DNA from: CAYYAQ01 sp964469555
Lineage (GTDB): Bacteria; Planctomycetota; UBA1135; UBA2386
NCBI GenBank assembly: GCA_964469555.1
Contig: CAYYAQ010000041.1
Coordinates: 1 to 36,540 of the forward strand
Direction: 5' to 3'
DNA: 36,540 bases
Numbering within the stretch: position 1 is the stretch's first letter; every line of letters begins with the position of its first letter. Positions 15,820-27,007 of this stretch are shown here, piece after piece. A program made the translations under genes and the position numbers. The notes under the pieces were generated by a model that saw nothing but the letters and a program-made list of their open reading frames with translations, had not been told where the DNA came from and ran no database searches.

Positions 15820-15862
15820 CCCGTTCGTCTCAGTCGATGAGCGTCGGGGGCATGTTCGGTTC

Positions 15863-16993
15863 TCAGTGGGTCAGGAATTCTTCGCCAACCGTGTTGCCGA
15901 AGACTTGTCCGTGCTCGGTCAGCGAGAGCTGATCACCCTCTCGCGCGACGAGACCCTCGGACAATAGCTTCTCAATAGGCTCGGTGAAGAGATCGGCAAC
16001 ATCAATTCCCAATCGCTCTCCCAGCGAACGCAGACAGATCCCGTCCGTTCGCCGCAAGCCGAGCCACAACGCTTCGGCTGCCCGCTGAGGAATTCCCAGG
16101 GTTTCTGCGCTCGCAGTCGGTCGGATGCCCTTCTCCAGCGACCTCGCCCACGCGTCGAGCGGCTTGAGGTTCGTCGATCGAACACCCTGCCGATGATCGC
16201 TCGCGCCCGGCCCGACACCGACGTAGTCGCCCTGCAACCAATAGTGGTCGTTGTGCGCGCACGGCCCGCCGCGACCGGCGAAGTTGCTCGTCTCGTACGC
16301 TTGGAACCCCTCTTCGGCGAGCAGCTGGCGCGTCAGTTTGAACATCTCGAGATCCAGGTCGTCCGGGTTCGGAGTGACCCGCCCCTGTTTCACGTCCCTC
16401 GTCAACCGCGTGCCGGCCTCGTACGTCAGGTTGTAGCAGGACAGGTGGTCCGGCCCCATCGCGATGGCCGTGCGCAGGTCGCTCTCCCATTCGTCGATCG
16501 TCTGCCCCGGAATCGCGAACATGAGGTCGAGGCTGATGTTCTCGAACCCGGCGTCGCGAAACGTCGTGAACGCGGCCTTCGTCTGGTCGGCGTCGTGCGC
16601 GCGGTCCAAGAACGTGAGGTAGCGAGAGTCGAAACTCTGGGCGCCGACGCTCACGCGGTTCACACCAGCGTCGAGAGCGAGCTTTGCTTTCTCTGCCGTC
16701 ACGCTCTCCGGGTTGGCTTCCATCGTCACCTCTTCGCACCCGCGTAGGTTCAGGCGCCGACCCGTGATCGCGAACAGTCGCCGCAGCCGCGTCGCGTCCA
16801 GGTAGGTCGGGGTGCCGCCGCCGAAGAACACCGAGACCGGTGTCTCCGGCAAGGGGGCGAGCTTCAATTCCTCGTGCAGTCCGTCGAGGAATCGATCGAG
16901 CGCGCTCTCGTCATCCGCGGTGAACGAATTGAAATCGCAGTAGCCGCACTTCACTACGCAAAACGGCACATGAACGTAGGCGGACGGAACCAT
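15863..16993 (-). CDS. hemW: Radical SAM haem chaperone HemW (HemN-like)
   Basis: A 376-residue radical SAM protein. The cluster motif is Cys12, Cys16 and Cys19 in FCVVKCGYCDF; the residue after the third cysteine pair is Asp-Phe rather than the extra Cys of true coproporphyrinogen dehydrogenase HemN, so HemW is the better name. FFGGGTPTYLD (57-67) is the SAM-binding GGGTP motif, and a HemN_C-type winged-helix domain ends the protein. HemW binds haem and inserts it into respiratory enzymes such as cytochromes (known in E. coli and Lactococcus). The gene lies 9 bases after nhaD on the same strand and convergent with pntB across 43 bases, in which no clear terminator hairpin is visible. Confidence 0.9.
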   Translation of the reverse strand: MVPSAYVHVPFCVVKCGYCDFNSFTADDESALDRFLDGLHEELKLAPLPETPVSVFFGGGTPTYLDATRLRRLFAITGRRLNLRGCEEVTMEANPESVTAEKAKLALDAGVNRVSVGAQSFDSRYLTFLDRAHDADQTKAAFTTFRDAGFENISLDLMFAIPGQTIDEWESDLRTAIAMGPDHLSCYNLTYEAGTRLTRDVKQGRVTPNPDDLDLEMFKLTRQLLAEEGFQAYETSNFAGRGGPCAHNDHYWLQGDYVGVGPGASDHRQGVRSTNLKPLDAWARSLEKGIRPTASAETLGIPQRAAEALWLGLRRTDGICLRSLGERLGIDVADLFTEPIEKLLSEGLVAREGDQLSLTEHGQVFGNTVGEEFLTH

Positions 16994-17002
16994 GACCGTT
17001 CA

Positions 17003-18415
17003 TCAACTCGGGTAGTTGAACAGGTGGTGCGCGTAGATTGACGCGGCGTAGCCGACGAGGATCACGGGGAGCCACTTCAGGTGGGAGGCGAACGTGTACT
17101 TTCCGTGCGCCGAGCCCATCAACGCGACGCCGGCGGCGGAACCGACGGAGAGAAGCGAGCCGCCGGCGCCAGCCGTCAGCGTGATCAACAACCACTGGAA
17201 ACGCAGCACGTCTTTTTCCGCTTCCCCAGTGATGCCCGGCGCCATGTTCGGATCCATGCCGAGCACGGCAAACATCACTGGCACGTTGTCGATGATCGCG
17301 GAGATGCCGCCTACCGCGATGTTCGTCTCGTACACCCCCCAACCTTCGTACATCGTCTCCGCGGCGATTCGCAGGTAGCCCAACTCCTGCAGGCCGCCGA
17401 CGCACATGATGACGCCGAAGAAGAACAGCATCGTGTCCCACTCGACGTCCGCGACGTTCTTCAGCACGTCGATGGGCTTGGCCTTCTTTAGGCGGACCTC
17501 CTTCAAGCGGCGACAGAAACCGTAGATGAAGAAGTAGCCGAGGCCCGTGGTCATGCCGAGGAATGGCGGCAGGTGCAACACGCTGTGAAACGTGACGGCG
17601 GTCGCGATCGTCATCAGGAACAGCAGGATGACGACCCACCACCCATCCTTGAGTAGGACCGCCTCCTTCATGGGCTCAGGTCGAGTCTTTGGGACGAACA
17701 ACGCCATGATCGCCGCCGGGATGACCCAGTTGATGACTGAGGGAAGGAAGATCGCCAGGAACTCCCCGGTCTCGACTTTGTTGGCTTGCCACACCATCAA
17801 CGTCGTGATGTCACCGAACGGTGAGAACGCGCCCCCCGCGTTGGCGGCGACCACGACGTTGCAGCATGCCATCGCGATGAACTTCTTGTTCGACCCGCCG
17901 ACCGTGACGACGACCGCGCCCATCAGCAGCGCCGTCGTCAGGTTGTCCGCGATGGGCGAGATGAAGAATGCGAGCACGCCCGTCGTCCAGAATACGGCTC
18001 GCAGACCGAAGCCTGCCGACACCAGCCACGCGTTGATTCGCAGGAACACGTTCCGTTCCGCGATCGCGCTGATGTAGGTCATGGCGACCATCAAGAACAG
18101 AAACAGCGCGCCGAAGTCCGCGAGGTGGTGGTGGACGATGTGGCCGAGCAGGTGGCCAGGATTGTCGAGTTCCGTTGGCATCCACCCGTGGATCTCGTAG
18201 GTCAACCCGACCACGGTCGGTTCCATGCCGTGGAAGACGAGGGCGACCGTGATCCAGATCAGGCCGGCCGCCATGACTACCGGTTTCGACTTGCGGAGCT
18301 TGATCAGGTCTTCGCTGACGACCATCAGGTACGCCACGACGAAGACGATCAGCGCGGCGATCCCAAAGCTAGTGTTGGTGTGGTCCAGAAGCGGGCTTGC
18401 GGCTTGGCCAATCAA
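17003..18415 (-). CDS. nhaD: Na+/H+ antiporter NhaD
   Basis: A 470-residue, about 12-helix protein of the ion-transporter superfamily. Segments diagnostic for NhaD are ISPIADNLTTALLMGA, NAGGAFSPFGDITTLMVW, DTMLFFFGVIMCVGGL, IIDNVPVMFAVL and GGSLLSVGSAAGVALMG. It expels Na+ (and Li+) in exchange for protons and is common in marine and halophilic bacteria. The start is read as TTG 18413-18415 with AAAGAG upstream; no ATG lies in a better place before the first membrane helix (about 17-35). A salt-adapted habitat is inferred, not shown. Confidence 0.92.
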   Translation of the reverse strand: MIGQAASPLLDHTNTSFGIAALIVFVVAYLMVVSEDLIKLRKSKPVVMAAGLIWITVALVFHGMEPTVVGLTYEIHGWMPTELDNPGHLLGHIVHHHLADFGALFLFLMVAMTYISAIAERNVFLRINAWLVSAGFGLRAVFWTTGVLAFFISPIADNLTTALLMGAVVVTVGGSNKKFIAMACCNVVVAANAGGAFSPFGDITTLMVWQANKVETGEFLAIFLPSVINWVIPAAIMALFVPKTRPEPMKEAVLLKDGWWVVILLFLMTIATAVTFHSVLHLPPFLGMTTGLGYFFIYGFCRRLKEVRLKKAKPIDVLKNVADVEWDTMLFFFGVIMCVGGLQELGYLRIAAETMYEGWGVYETNIAVGGISAIIDNVPVMFAVLGMDPNMAPGITGEAEKDVLRFQWLLITLTAGAGGSLLSVGSAAGVALMGSAHGKYTFASHLKWLPVILVGYAASIYAHHLFNYPS

Positions 18416-18536
18416 TGCGATGTGCTCTTTAGAGGGATGCGGGCAAGAACACGGTTAAGAGTCTCGGATCCGGTCAGCCAGGCAATAACATTCACCGCAA
18501 AAGACGGTTGGCTGATGACCCGGAAGGCGAACCGTA

Positions 18537-19283
18537 TCAGGCCTCCTGAGCCTCTTGCGAGGCCGGCTCTTCTTCGGCGCCCGACTCGACGTACACCTGC
18601 AGCGCGCGCTGGACCGCGACCTCCACCTGCGACGACATTACGCCCAGGAGGCGCCGGGACTGGCCCGGCGTCAGGATGTTCTCGAGGTCACCTTCCTCGC
18701 CTTCGGGGAACAGGATGGGCTCCTCCGACGCGCCATACGCCAGGGGTGGCAGATCCTCGCCGGTTCCCTTCCGCGCCATGTCGAGCAGGCCGCGGAGGTC
18801 GACGCCGCGCATGATCAGTAGCTCCCACGGCTTCGTCTCGAGGCGCCGTGCGAAGAGCTCATGGATTGCGAGAATGTGCCGACACGGTCGGTCTGGCCCC
18901 GAACACGTGCACGCGAACGTGATGCGACGCGCTTCCGGGAAAATCGGTTCGCCGGCGATCCGGGCGACCAGGCGATCGAACGATCGCGGGACCCGTCCCT
19001 GGCTCAGCGCTTCGAGCATGCTGGCGGAACGCCGCAACACGCTCGCGACCTGCGGCCAGATCTTGCTAGGGAGTACGGGCGCGTGGATGTGGACCTCGTG
19101 GATCGAGCCCATCATCCCTTCGAGCTCGGCGTGGATGGAACCCTTGTTGATGCGCACGAGCGACTGCCGAATCGTCGGCATCGTTTCGACGGCTTCTTCG
19201 AGGAGATTGTTGTCGATGTCTCGAGTCGCCTCGCGACGCCACCGCTCACTCAAGGAGACGGGCTTGCGTTCCGGGTTGCTCAT
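18537..19283 (-). CDS. SWIM zinc-finger protein coupled to SNF2 helicase
   Basis: A 248-residue protein with a SWIM-type zinc site CxCx6CxH: Cys125, Cys127, Cys134 and His136 in FACTCSGPDRPCRHILAIHELF. SWIM domains are thought to bind DNA or proteins and in bacteria often occur beside SNF2 ATPases. The flanking regions are charged and helical, and the C-terminus is very acidic and Glu/Ala-rich. The ATG overlaps the stop of the SNF2 gene (ATGA at 19280-19283), so the two are made together and probably act as one complex in DNA repair or chromatin-like remodelling. The biological substrate is unknown. The 121 bases downstream hold only a weak dyad TCAGCCA/TGGCTGA (18474-18515). Confidence 0.85.
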   Translation of the reverse strand: MSNPERKPVSLSERWRREATRDIDNNLLEEAVETMPTIRQSLVRINKGSIHAELEGMMGSIHEVHIHAPVLPSKIWPQVASVLRRSASMLEALSQGRVPRSFDRLVARIAGEPIFPEARRITFACTCSGPDRPCRHILAIHELFARRLETKPWELLIMRGVDLRGLLDMARKGTGEDLPPLAYGASEEPILFPEGEEGDLENILTPGQSRRLLGVMSSQVEVAVQRALQVYVESGAEEEPASQEAQEA

Positions 19284-22147
19284 TCGAGAGCCTCCGACCG
19301 GTCGAGCGTGAGCAACTGCCGCAGCTCTTCGTTGGACAGTTCAGTGATCCAACCCTCGCCTGCGCTGAGAAGATTATCGGCGACTTCGCGCTTGCGTTCG
19401 AGCATCTCCTGGATGCGCTCTTCGAGCGTGCCAGTGCAGACGAACTTGTGAACGAACACGTTGCGCTGCTGGCCGATGCGGAACGCGCGGTCGGTCGCCT
19501 GATCTTCGACGGCTGGATTCCACCAGCGGTCGTAGTGGAACACACGGTTCGCCGCGGTGAGGTTGAGACCCGTGCCGCCTGCCTTGAGGCTGAGCACGAA
19601 GATCTTCGGGCCGTCCTCGGCGCTCTCCTGGAATCTCTCGACCATCTCCTCCCGGTCCTTCTGCGGCACGCCGCCGTGAAGGAACAGCGCCTTTTGGCCC
19701 AACACGTTCTCGATGTGTGTCTTGAGCAGGGTGCCCATCTCCTTGAACTGCGTGAAGACCAGACAGCGATCACCCTCGGCCAGAGCTTCTTCGAGCATCT
19801 CTATGAGTAGATCGAGCTTGTTCGAGCGGTTGGACAGCGAGGACCCGTCGTTCGCGTGGTGCGCCGGGTGGTTGCAAACCTGCTTGAGCCGCAGCAGCGT
19901 GGTGAGGATCGCGCCGCGGCGGGCGATGCCTTCGAGGCTGTTCTCGACGTCGTCGAGGCCGTGGTTCACCACCTTCTCGTAGAGAGTCGCCTGCTCCTTG
20001 CTGAGACCGGTGAGGACAACCTGCTCCGTCTTCTCGGGGAGATCGTCGATGATGTCCGGGTCGGTCTTCAGGCGGCGAAGAACAAACGGGCGAACGAGCT
20101 TTGCGAGCGTGTTCACCTGCGTCTTGCTCTGCTGCCGGACGATCGGGTGCTCGAGGGTCTTGAGGAAGTGCGACTTGTTGCCGAGTAGACCCTCGTTGAG
20201 GAAGTCCATGATCGACCACAGGTCGAGCGGACGGTTCTCGAGCGGCGTGCCCGTGAGCGCGATGCGGAAACCACCGACGAGTTGGCGGGCAGCCTTCGAC
20301 TGGCGCGTGTTGGGGTTCTTGATGTTCTGCGCTTCGTCGAGGATCACCCCGCCGTAGCTGCACTTGCCGATCATCTCCTCGTCGCGCTGTAGCAGGCTGT
20401 AGCTCGTGAGCACGACGTCGTGGTTTTCGATGACCTTCTTGAAGTCTTCCTCTTCCCGCGCGCGGAACTTGCCGTGGTGCATGATGACGTCGAGTTCCGG
20501 CGCGAAGCGGTTGCACTCCCGCCGCCAGTTGCCGAGCACGCTGACCGGACAGATGATGAGGATCGGGTGCGTGGTATTGTGTTGTTCCCTGTTGCGCTTC
20601 AACCAGTCGAGGATCAACACGATCGCCTGGATCGTCTTGCCGAGACCCATGTCGTCCGCCAGGCATGCACCGAAGCCCTGATCGACCAGGAAGTAGAGCC
20701 AGGCGTGACCGCGGATCTGGTAGGGACGCAAGTCGCCGACGAAGCCCTTGGGACACGGTCGGTCTTCGATGGCGCGCGCTTGCTCGAGGCACGTGACCAG
20801 ATGGTCGAGACGCTCGCTCGCCGACAACGACTCGAGTGCAAGACCATGCAGGTGGGTTGCACCACCGAGTCGCAGGCGCAGCGCTTCGAAGAAGCTGATC
20901 CGGTTGCCGGATTCGCCGGCGCATTTCTTGAACTCTTCGATCGCCCTGCGGTCGCTCGGCGTCAATAGCACCGGGCCGCCCTTGAGATGGACGAGCGGAG
21001 AACTCGAGTTCAGGAGTGTCGCAAGGTCTTCCTCATCGAGCTCGTTCTTGCCAATTGCGAGGGTCCAGTTGAACACGAACCACGGGCGCGGGCCGCCTGA
21101 ACCGTCGTCTTCCTCGGTGAGGGTGACCTTGGCGGCGAGGCGATCGAAGCCGTCGTAGCCAGGCAGCGTGACCTGGAACCCACGGGATTCCAGGTAGGGA
21201 AAGTGATCGAGGACGGTGTCGAGCTCCTGGCGGTTGAGCGACGCCTTGCCCTCCATCATGTTCATGGCCCGTCGGAACACCGGGACTTTCTTGGCGAGGC
21301 TCTCGAGCATCATCTCGAGCCGGCTCAGTGCTTCCTTTGCGAATCCCTCCACGAACAGACCGTCCGCGACGCGCGTGCGCAGCGTGTCGAGGCTGAAGTT
21401 GAGGTCCAACCCCGGCACGGGTCGGAACAGGAGTTGGATCGCCCAGGGCACGCCTTCTTCGAGTTCATTCTCCGGGACGAGGATCTCGAGAACCGGTTCG
21501 ATGGCGTTCTTCCAGAACGACTGTGGCGGCCTCTCGGCGACTTCGTGCTTCGGCGAAAAGCCGTTGTAGCAGGCGTCCAGCGCATGGCCGACGAACGACA
21601 AGACCAGGTTGTGCGGTGTCTCGTTGTATACGGGGTCTTCGCCACAGGCGAATCGCGCGGTGAGGAGCGACTCGGGGACGATCTCCGCGAGAGCCGAGAG
21701 GATGCGGAGTGATCCTTCGCTGAAGTGTGGGACGTGCTGGTAGATCTTCTTCGATTCCGCCGGGGCGAAGTCGCCCTTCTCGAGCATCGCGAGCACCAGC
21801 CGCGACGCGTGGATCAGCATCATCAGGCCGGGGCCCTGGCCCACCGGATCCATGGAGGCGAGCAGCGGCACCGCGGTCTGGAGGTCGAGGGCCTTGCCCG
21901 GGATCTGCCACAGCGCCGGTGCGACCCGGACGCCGACCTTGATGCCGTCCTTGGCGCGTTCGGCGGTGATGGGTTGGAGGTTGGATTCCTCGCACGGCAA
22001 CAGGAGCTGGAAGTCCAGATCCTTCATTTCGCCATTTCCACCCGCCGGCAGGGCAGCGAGGACTTTGTTCACACCGCCGGTGGCGAAGAACACGACTCGT
22101 GCTTCTGCGGGCAGGCGAGCGTTCAGGTATGCGGCTTCTAGGGTCAA
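19280..22147 (-). CDS. SNF2-family DNA-dependent ATPase (helicase-like)
   Basis: A 955-residue superfamily 2 protein. The first half (about 1-480) is a bacterial SNF2-associated region without a clear catalytic motif. The motor then shows motif I DDMGLGKTIQAIV (about 494-506), motif II DEAQNIKN (about 601-608), motif III region ALTGTPLENRPLDLWSIMDF, and the C-terminal helicase lobe with LSLKAGGTGLNLTAANRVF, DRWWNPAVEDQATDRAFRIG and a final brace-like ERIQEMLERK. Such proteins translocate on double-stranded DNA and remodel protein-DNA complexes (family knowledge). The start appears to be TTG 22145-22147; no upstream ATG is in frame with better context. It is 57 bases downstream of the cytochrome oxidase operon on the same strand and may be read through from it. 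Confidence 0.92.
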   Translation of the reverse strand: MTLEAAYLNARLPAEARVVFFATGGVNKVLAALPAGGNGEMKDLDFQLLLPCEESNLQPITAERAKDGIKVGVRVAPALWQIPGKALDLQTAVPLLASMDPVGQGPGLMMLIHASRLVLAMLEKGDFAPAESKKIYQHVPHFSEGSLRILSALAEIVPESLLTARFACGEDPVYNETPHNLVLSFVGHALDACYNGFSPKHEVAERPPQSFWKNAIEPVLEILVPENELEEGVPWAIQLLFRPVPGLDLNFSLDTLRTRVADGLFVEGFAKEALSRLEMMLESLAKKVPVFRRAMNMMEGKASLNRQELDTVLDHFPYLESRGFQVTLPGYDGFDRLAAKVTLTEEDDGSGGPRPWFVFNWTLAIGKNELDEEDLATLLNSSSPLVHLKGGPVLLTPSDRRAIEEFKKCAGESGNRISFFEALRLRLGGATHLHGLALESLSASERLDHLVTCLEQARAIEDRPCPKGFVGDLRPYQIRGHAWLYFLVDQGFGACLADDMGLGKTIQAIVLILDWLKRNREQHNTTHPILIICPVSVLGNWRRECNRFAPELDVIMHHGKFRAREEEDFKKVIENHDVVLTSYSLLQRDEEMIGKCSYGGVILDEAQNIKNPNTRQSKAARQLVGGFRIALTGTPLENRPLDLWSIMDFLNEGLLGNKSHFLKTLEHPIVRQQSKTQVNTLAKLVRPFVLRRLKTDPDIIDDLPEKTEQVVLTGLSKEQATLYEKVVNHGLDDVENSLEGIARRGAILTTLLRLKQVCNHPAHHANDGSSLSNRSNKLDLLIEMLEEALAEGDRCLVFTQFKEMGTLLKTHIENVLGQKALFLHGGVPQKDREEMVERFQESAEDGPKIFVLSLKAGGTGLNLTAANRVFHYDRWWNPAVEDQATDRAFRIGQQRNVFVHKFVCTGTLEERIQEMLERKREVADNLLSAGEGWITELSNEELRQLLTLDRSEALE

Positions 22148-22204
22148 GGTGTCAAGCGGGACGAGACCGCAGGGATTCGCGGAGATACGAGCAAGCCCGC
22201 GAGT

Positions 22205-22675
22205 CTACTTCGGAGTCTCTTGTTTTCCCTCGAACTGACTGTGAAACTTATACTCCGCACTGTCGGGAGCGCTCTGCTCGGACATCTCTTTGAAGTTCAG
22301 CGGCGCTGCACGACCGTGGATGATCTCCAGATCGCTCCGGGCGGTCATGTCGGCGAACAGGAACAGGAACAGGAGGCCGAGGAACAGGAAGCTGCAGATG
22401 AAGAACAGCTTGTTGATCGTGGTGTCCCACAGCATGTGCATGAACACCCCCATCACGAGCGCGGCCTTGAGTCCGGCGATGCCCATGGCGATCCACATGT
22501 TCGCTGCACCGAAGTCGAACATGGAGACCAGGACCGTGACGAACGTCAGGAACAGCAGGGAGAGGATGATGACGACGAACGCCGCAGTGCTGCACACGTG
22601 GTGGTCGTGCGCGGCCTCCATGTGATCATCGTCGTGGGGTTCCGCGGCGTGAGTAGTCGCTTCCGTGGTGGTCAT
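22205..22675 (-). CDS. Cytochrome c oxidase subunit IV (prokaryotic COX4 type)
   Basis: A 156-residue protein with a His-rich cytoplasmic N-terminus (HAAEPHDDDHMEAAHDHH, about 9-26) and three membrane helices at about 29-54, 57-80 and 89-112, the layout of small subunit IV proteins of bacterial haem-copper oxidases. It is probably a structural or assembly subunit of the caa3 complex rather than catalytic. It is the last gene of the respiratory operon, 21 bases after coxC. The sequence around its Cys and His residues shows no haem motif. Subunit IV families are poorly conserved, so the name rests on size, topology and position. Confidence 0.8.
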   Translation of the reverse strand: MTTTEATTHAAEPHDDDHMEAAHDHHVCSTAAFVVIILSLLFLTFVTVLVSMFDFGAANMWIAMGIAGLKAALVMGVFMHMLWDTTINKLFFICSFLFLGLLFLFLFADMTARSDLEIIHGRAAPLNFKEMSEQSAPDSAEYKFHSQFEGKQETPK

Positions 22676-22696
22676 GATTCAGTGGCCTTGTCGCGC

Positions 22697-23391
22697 CTAG
22701 GGAACGAGGTAGAGCAGCGGGAAGAGGAAGATCCAGATCAAGTCGACCAGGTGCCAGTAGAGGCCGACGAGGTCGACTGGCATGTAGTGCCCCTTGTGGA
22801 AGTGGCCCTTCTTGCCACGCCAGTAGAGCCAGATCATGAGGAACATGCCGACGAGCACGTGGAACCCGTGAATCCCGGTCATCGTCCAGTAGAGGGCGAA
22901 GAACAGGTTCAACCGCGGGAAGTCCAGCAGCCCGGGGAATTCGATGAGCGCTTCCGCATTCGGCACGAAGAAGACACCGGGCAGGAAGCCGTGGTCGATC
23001 TTGGACGTGTACTCGAAGTACTTGACCACCATGAACCCAGCCCCGCAGATCAGGGTGATGAGCAGGTAGTTGAGCATCGCCTTCTTCTTCGTGAGCTGGG
23101 CGGAGCGCACGGCCATCGCCATCGTGTACGAGCTCACCAGAAGAATAACGGTGTTGAGCGTCCCCGCCTTCCACGCCAACAGATCGCCACCGCGGACGAA
23201 GTCGTCCTGGTACATGCTCTTGTAGTAGAAGAACGCGGCGAACAGCCCGCCGAACAACAGGATCTCAGTGCAGAGGAACAACCAAAAGCCGAGCTTGGCC
23301 GACTGGTATTCCTGCTCCTGAGATTCGAAGTGGTGCGCGACGACGTGAGGAACGAATCCCTCGGGCGCCGGGACGGTGTGACCTGCGTGGC

Positions 23392-23395
<4 letters not shown>
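22697..23395 (-). CDS. coxC: Cytochrome c oxidase subunit III
   Basis: A 232-residue membrane protein with five helices, corresponding to helices III-VII of the longer subunit III, as in many caa3-type oxidases. Family segments are AKLGFWLFLCTEILLFGG, YWTMTGIHGFHVLVGM and GLYWHLVDLIWIFLFPLLY. Subunit III stabilises the catalytic core and aids proton uptake. Its ATG overlaps the coxA stop (ATGA at 23392-23395). The order coxB-coxA-coxC-subunit IV is standard for caa3 operons. Confidence 0.95.
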
Positions 23396-25065
<1,670 letters not shown>

Positions 25066-25075
25066 GGTGTCGCGC

Positions 25076-26161
25076 CTACTTGAGTTTCTCGGACTTCAGG
25101 AAACCGACCATGTCGTTGACGCGATCGTCGTTGAGATATGTGGGCGGGAATGGGGCCATCATGGAAGGCGAGTCAAAGGTCTCCGCGATGTAGGCATTGG
25201 GGTCGCGAACGGATTCCGTGATGTAGGCGGCCATTCCGACCTCCTGTTCCGCCAGTGTCTTGCCTTCGAGGCCGAGCCGCTTGATGTTGCGGGTCCAGAG
25301 GCCCTTGAAGCTCGGGCCCGTGCTGCGCGTGCCGTCGAGAGTGTGGCACGTCATGCAACTCTGGCCGTAGACGATGTTGCCGTTGAACTCTCGGTCCTCG
25401 TCGTAGGTGGAGTCTTCTGAGTCGGCGATGAGGAACGGATCCCAAGGCACTTCCACGCCGGGTTTCATCCACTCGTCCCACTGCTTCTGCGAGACGACGT
25501 GCACGGTGCCGAGCATCTTGGAGTGACCCTCGCCACAGAACTCGGCGCAGAAGATGTGGAACCCCTCCTGCTTCTCGTTCTCGACGTTTTCCTTCCAGGT
25601 GATCCGCGTCGCCTGGAACCATACCGTCTGGTAGCGACCGGGGAGCACGTCGCGCTTCACGCGGAACGCCGGGATGAAGAAGCTGTGCAGCACGTCGGTG
25701 CTGCTCATCGTGAGCTGACAGGGCTTGTTGACCGGCACCCAGAACTCCTTGCCGAAGAACTCGGTGCTGCCGGGGTGCTTGAACGACCACTTCCAGCCCC
25801 CCGCCTTCACCTCGTATTGGATCGAGTCCGCGGGCGCGAGGGCCATGTCGGCGTAGCCCTTCCAGCCCCAGGCGAAGATCACCATCACGACGATCAGCGG
25901 GATGACGGTCCACGTGACCTCCATCGCCGTGTGGTGGGCGATCACCGAGGCCGGCGGCTGGTCCGGCGTCTTTCTGCGGTACTTGATGACCGCGTAGAAG
26001 AGGACGAACATGATGCCGAAGAAGAAGATGTAGTTGATCCACTCCACGAACGTGTAGAGCGTGTCGTGGTTGTCCGCGAAGGTCGAAGCCTGTTCGGGCA
26101 GCTGCCAGTGTTTCCAGCGCTGTGGTTCCTGCGGACCCTGGGTGAGTAGGGAGGTGATCAT
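25076..26161 (-). CDS. coxB: Cytochrome c oxidase subunit II with fused cytochrome c (caa3)
   Basis: A 361-residue subunit receiving electrons at the CuA centre. There are two membrane helices (about 38-60 and 83-103), then a cupredoxin domain with His159 and the CuA motif Cys205-x3-Cys209-x3-His213-x2-Met216, and a C-terminal monohaem cytochrome c domain with CMTCH (269-273) and probable Met ligand near 334. The fusion makes this a caa3-type enzyme, so electrons can enter via its own cytochrome. The start is ATG 26159-26161, overlapping the sco stop as ATGA. An open frame running further upstream to 26749 is the opposite-frame shadow of sco and was excluded. Confidence 0.95.
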   Translation of the reverse strand: MITSLLTQGPQEPQRWKHWQLPEQASTFADNHDTLYTFVEWINYIFFFGIMFVLFYAVIKYRRKTPDQPPASVIAHHTAMEVTWTVIPLIVVMVIFAWGWKGYADMALAPADSIQYEVKAGGWKWSFKHPGSTEFFGKEFWVPVNKPCQLTMSSTDVLHSFFIPAFRVKRDVLPGRYQTVWFQATRITWKENVENEKQEGFHIFCAEFCGEGHSKMLGTVHVVSQKQWDEWMKPGVEVPWDPFLIADSEDSTYDEDREFNGNIVYGQSCMTCHTLDGTRSTGPSFKGLWTRNIKRLGLEGKTLAEQEVGMAAYITESVRDPNAYIAETFDSPSMMAPFPPTYLNDDRVNDMVGFLKSEKLK

Positions 26162-27003
26162 GATGCTGCCACCGGAGCGATGACTTGGCGTTGTTGGCGC
26201 CGTTCGCGACGGATGAGGACGAATAGGAGTGCGAAGAGGCCAGCGATCGTGAGCGCGCCGCCGATGGCCATGGCGATGGGCCCGATCCGGCTGTACTTGC
26301 CGGTGTTTGGGTCGTAGCTGTAGCAGGACAAGAGGAACCGGTCTGCGAGGCTTCCGACGGTGCCTTCGGAGGCTTCGATGATCGCGAGGCGGAGAGTGCT
26401 CGCGTCCCAGTTGAAGTCGGTCAAGTACCTTGTGATCTTGCCTGTGGGTGAGAGGAAGATGAGCGCGGCCTTGTGGTCGAAGTCGTTGCGGGTCGTGTTC
26501 CAGCGGAACCCGTAGCCGACCGATTCCGTCAGCCGGCGGATGTTCTTCTCGTCGTTGCTGGTCAGGAAGTGCCACCCTGACTCCGCACCCGGGCGGTCGT
26601 AGACGTTGAAGATCGACTTCTTCTTGTGCGCGGCGAGTTCGGTCGTTTCCCGGTGGTCGAAGCTCAGGGACAGGACGGTCATTTCCTTGCCCGGCGTGAG
26701 GTCGATCTCCTCGAGACTCGCGAGCAGCGAGTTGAGGACCGGTCCGCACAGGGTCGCGCAGCTGAAGAACTGGAGGTTGAGGACCAGCGGACGCCCTGGA
26801 ATCAGGTAGTCCGTGAGCTTCACTTCCTTGCCGGTCTCGTCGCGGAACTTCGCGTCCTTCGCGATGAACGCGCCGAGCCGTTGTTTGATGAGCGTCGCCT
26901 CGTCCTCGACGATCATGCCGCCGCCGATGCCCTGGGCGTTCGCCAGGGTCGCGCAGGCCAGCAGGCCGATCGTGGTCGGATTGAAGAGGTGACGGGGACT
27001 CAT
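26158..27003 (-). CDS. SCO1/SenC family copper chaperone
   Basis: Thioredoxin-fold protein that delivers copper to, or keeps reduced, the CuA site of subunit II. It has 281 residues. An N-terminal secretion signal with likely cleavage after ANA (21-23) precedes the domain. Copper ligands are Cys82-x3-Cys86 in FFSCATLCGP and His177 in DFDHKAALIF. A C-terminal membrane helix (about 243-264) is followed by a basic tail, so the protein is anchored with the copper domain outside. It lies directly before coxB, the expected client. The ATG at 27001-27003 was chosen because it starts the signal peptide; the longer frame to 27057 overlaps the previous gene. Confidence 0.92.
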   Translation of the reverse strand: MSPRHLFNPTTIGLLACATLANAQGIGGGMIVEDEATLIKQRLGAFIAKDAKFRDETGKEVKLTDYLIPGRPLVLNLQFFSCATLCGPVLNSLLASLEEIDLTPGKEMTVLSLSFDHRETTELAAHKKKSIFNVYDRPGAESGWHFLTSNDEKNIRRLTESVGYGFRWNTTRNDFDHKAALIFLSPTGKITRYLTDFNWDASTLRLAIIEASEGTVGSLADRFLLSCYSYDPNTGKYSRIGPIAMAIGGALTIAGLFALLFVLIRRERRQQRQVIAPVAAS

Positions 27004-27007
27004 GGGA

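Noticed and set aside
18474..18515. TCAGCCA/TGGCTGA dyad downstream of the SWIM gene as a terminator
   Set aside because: The 28-base loop and absence of a T-run make it weak.
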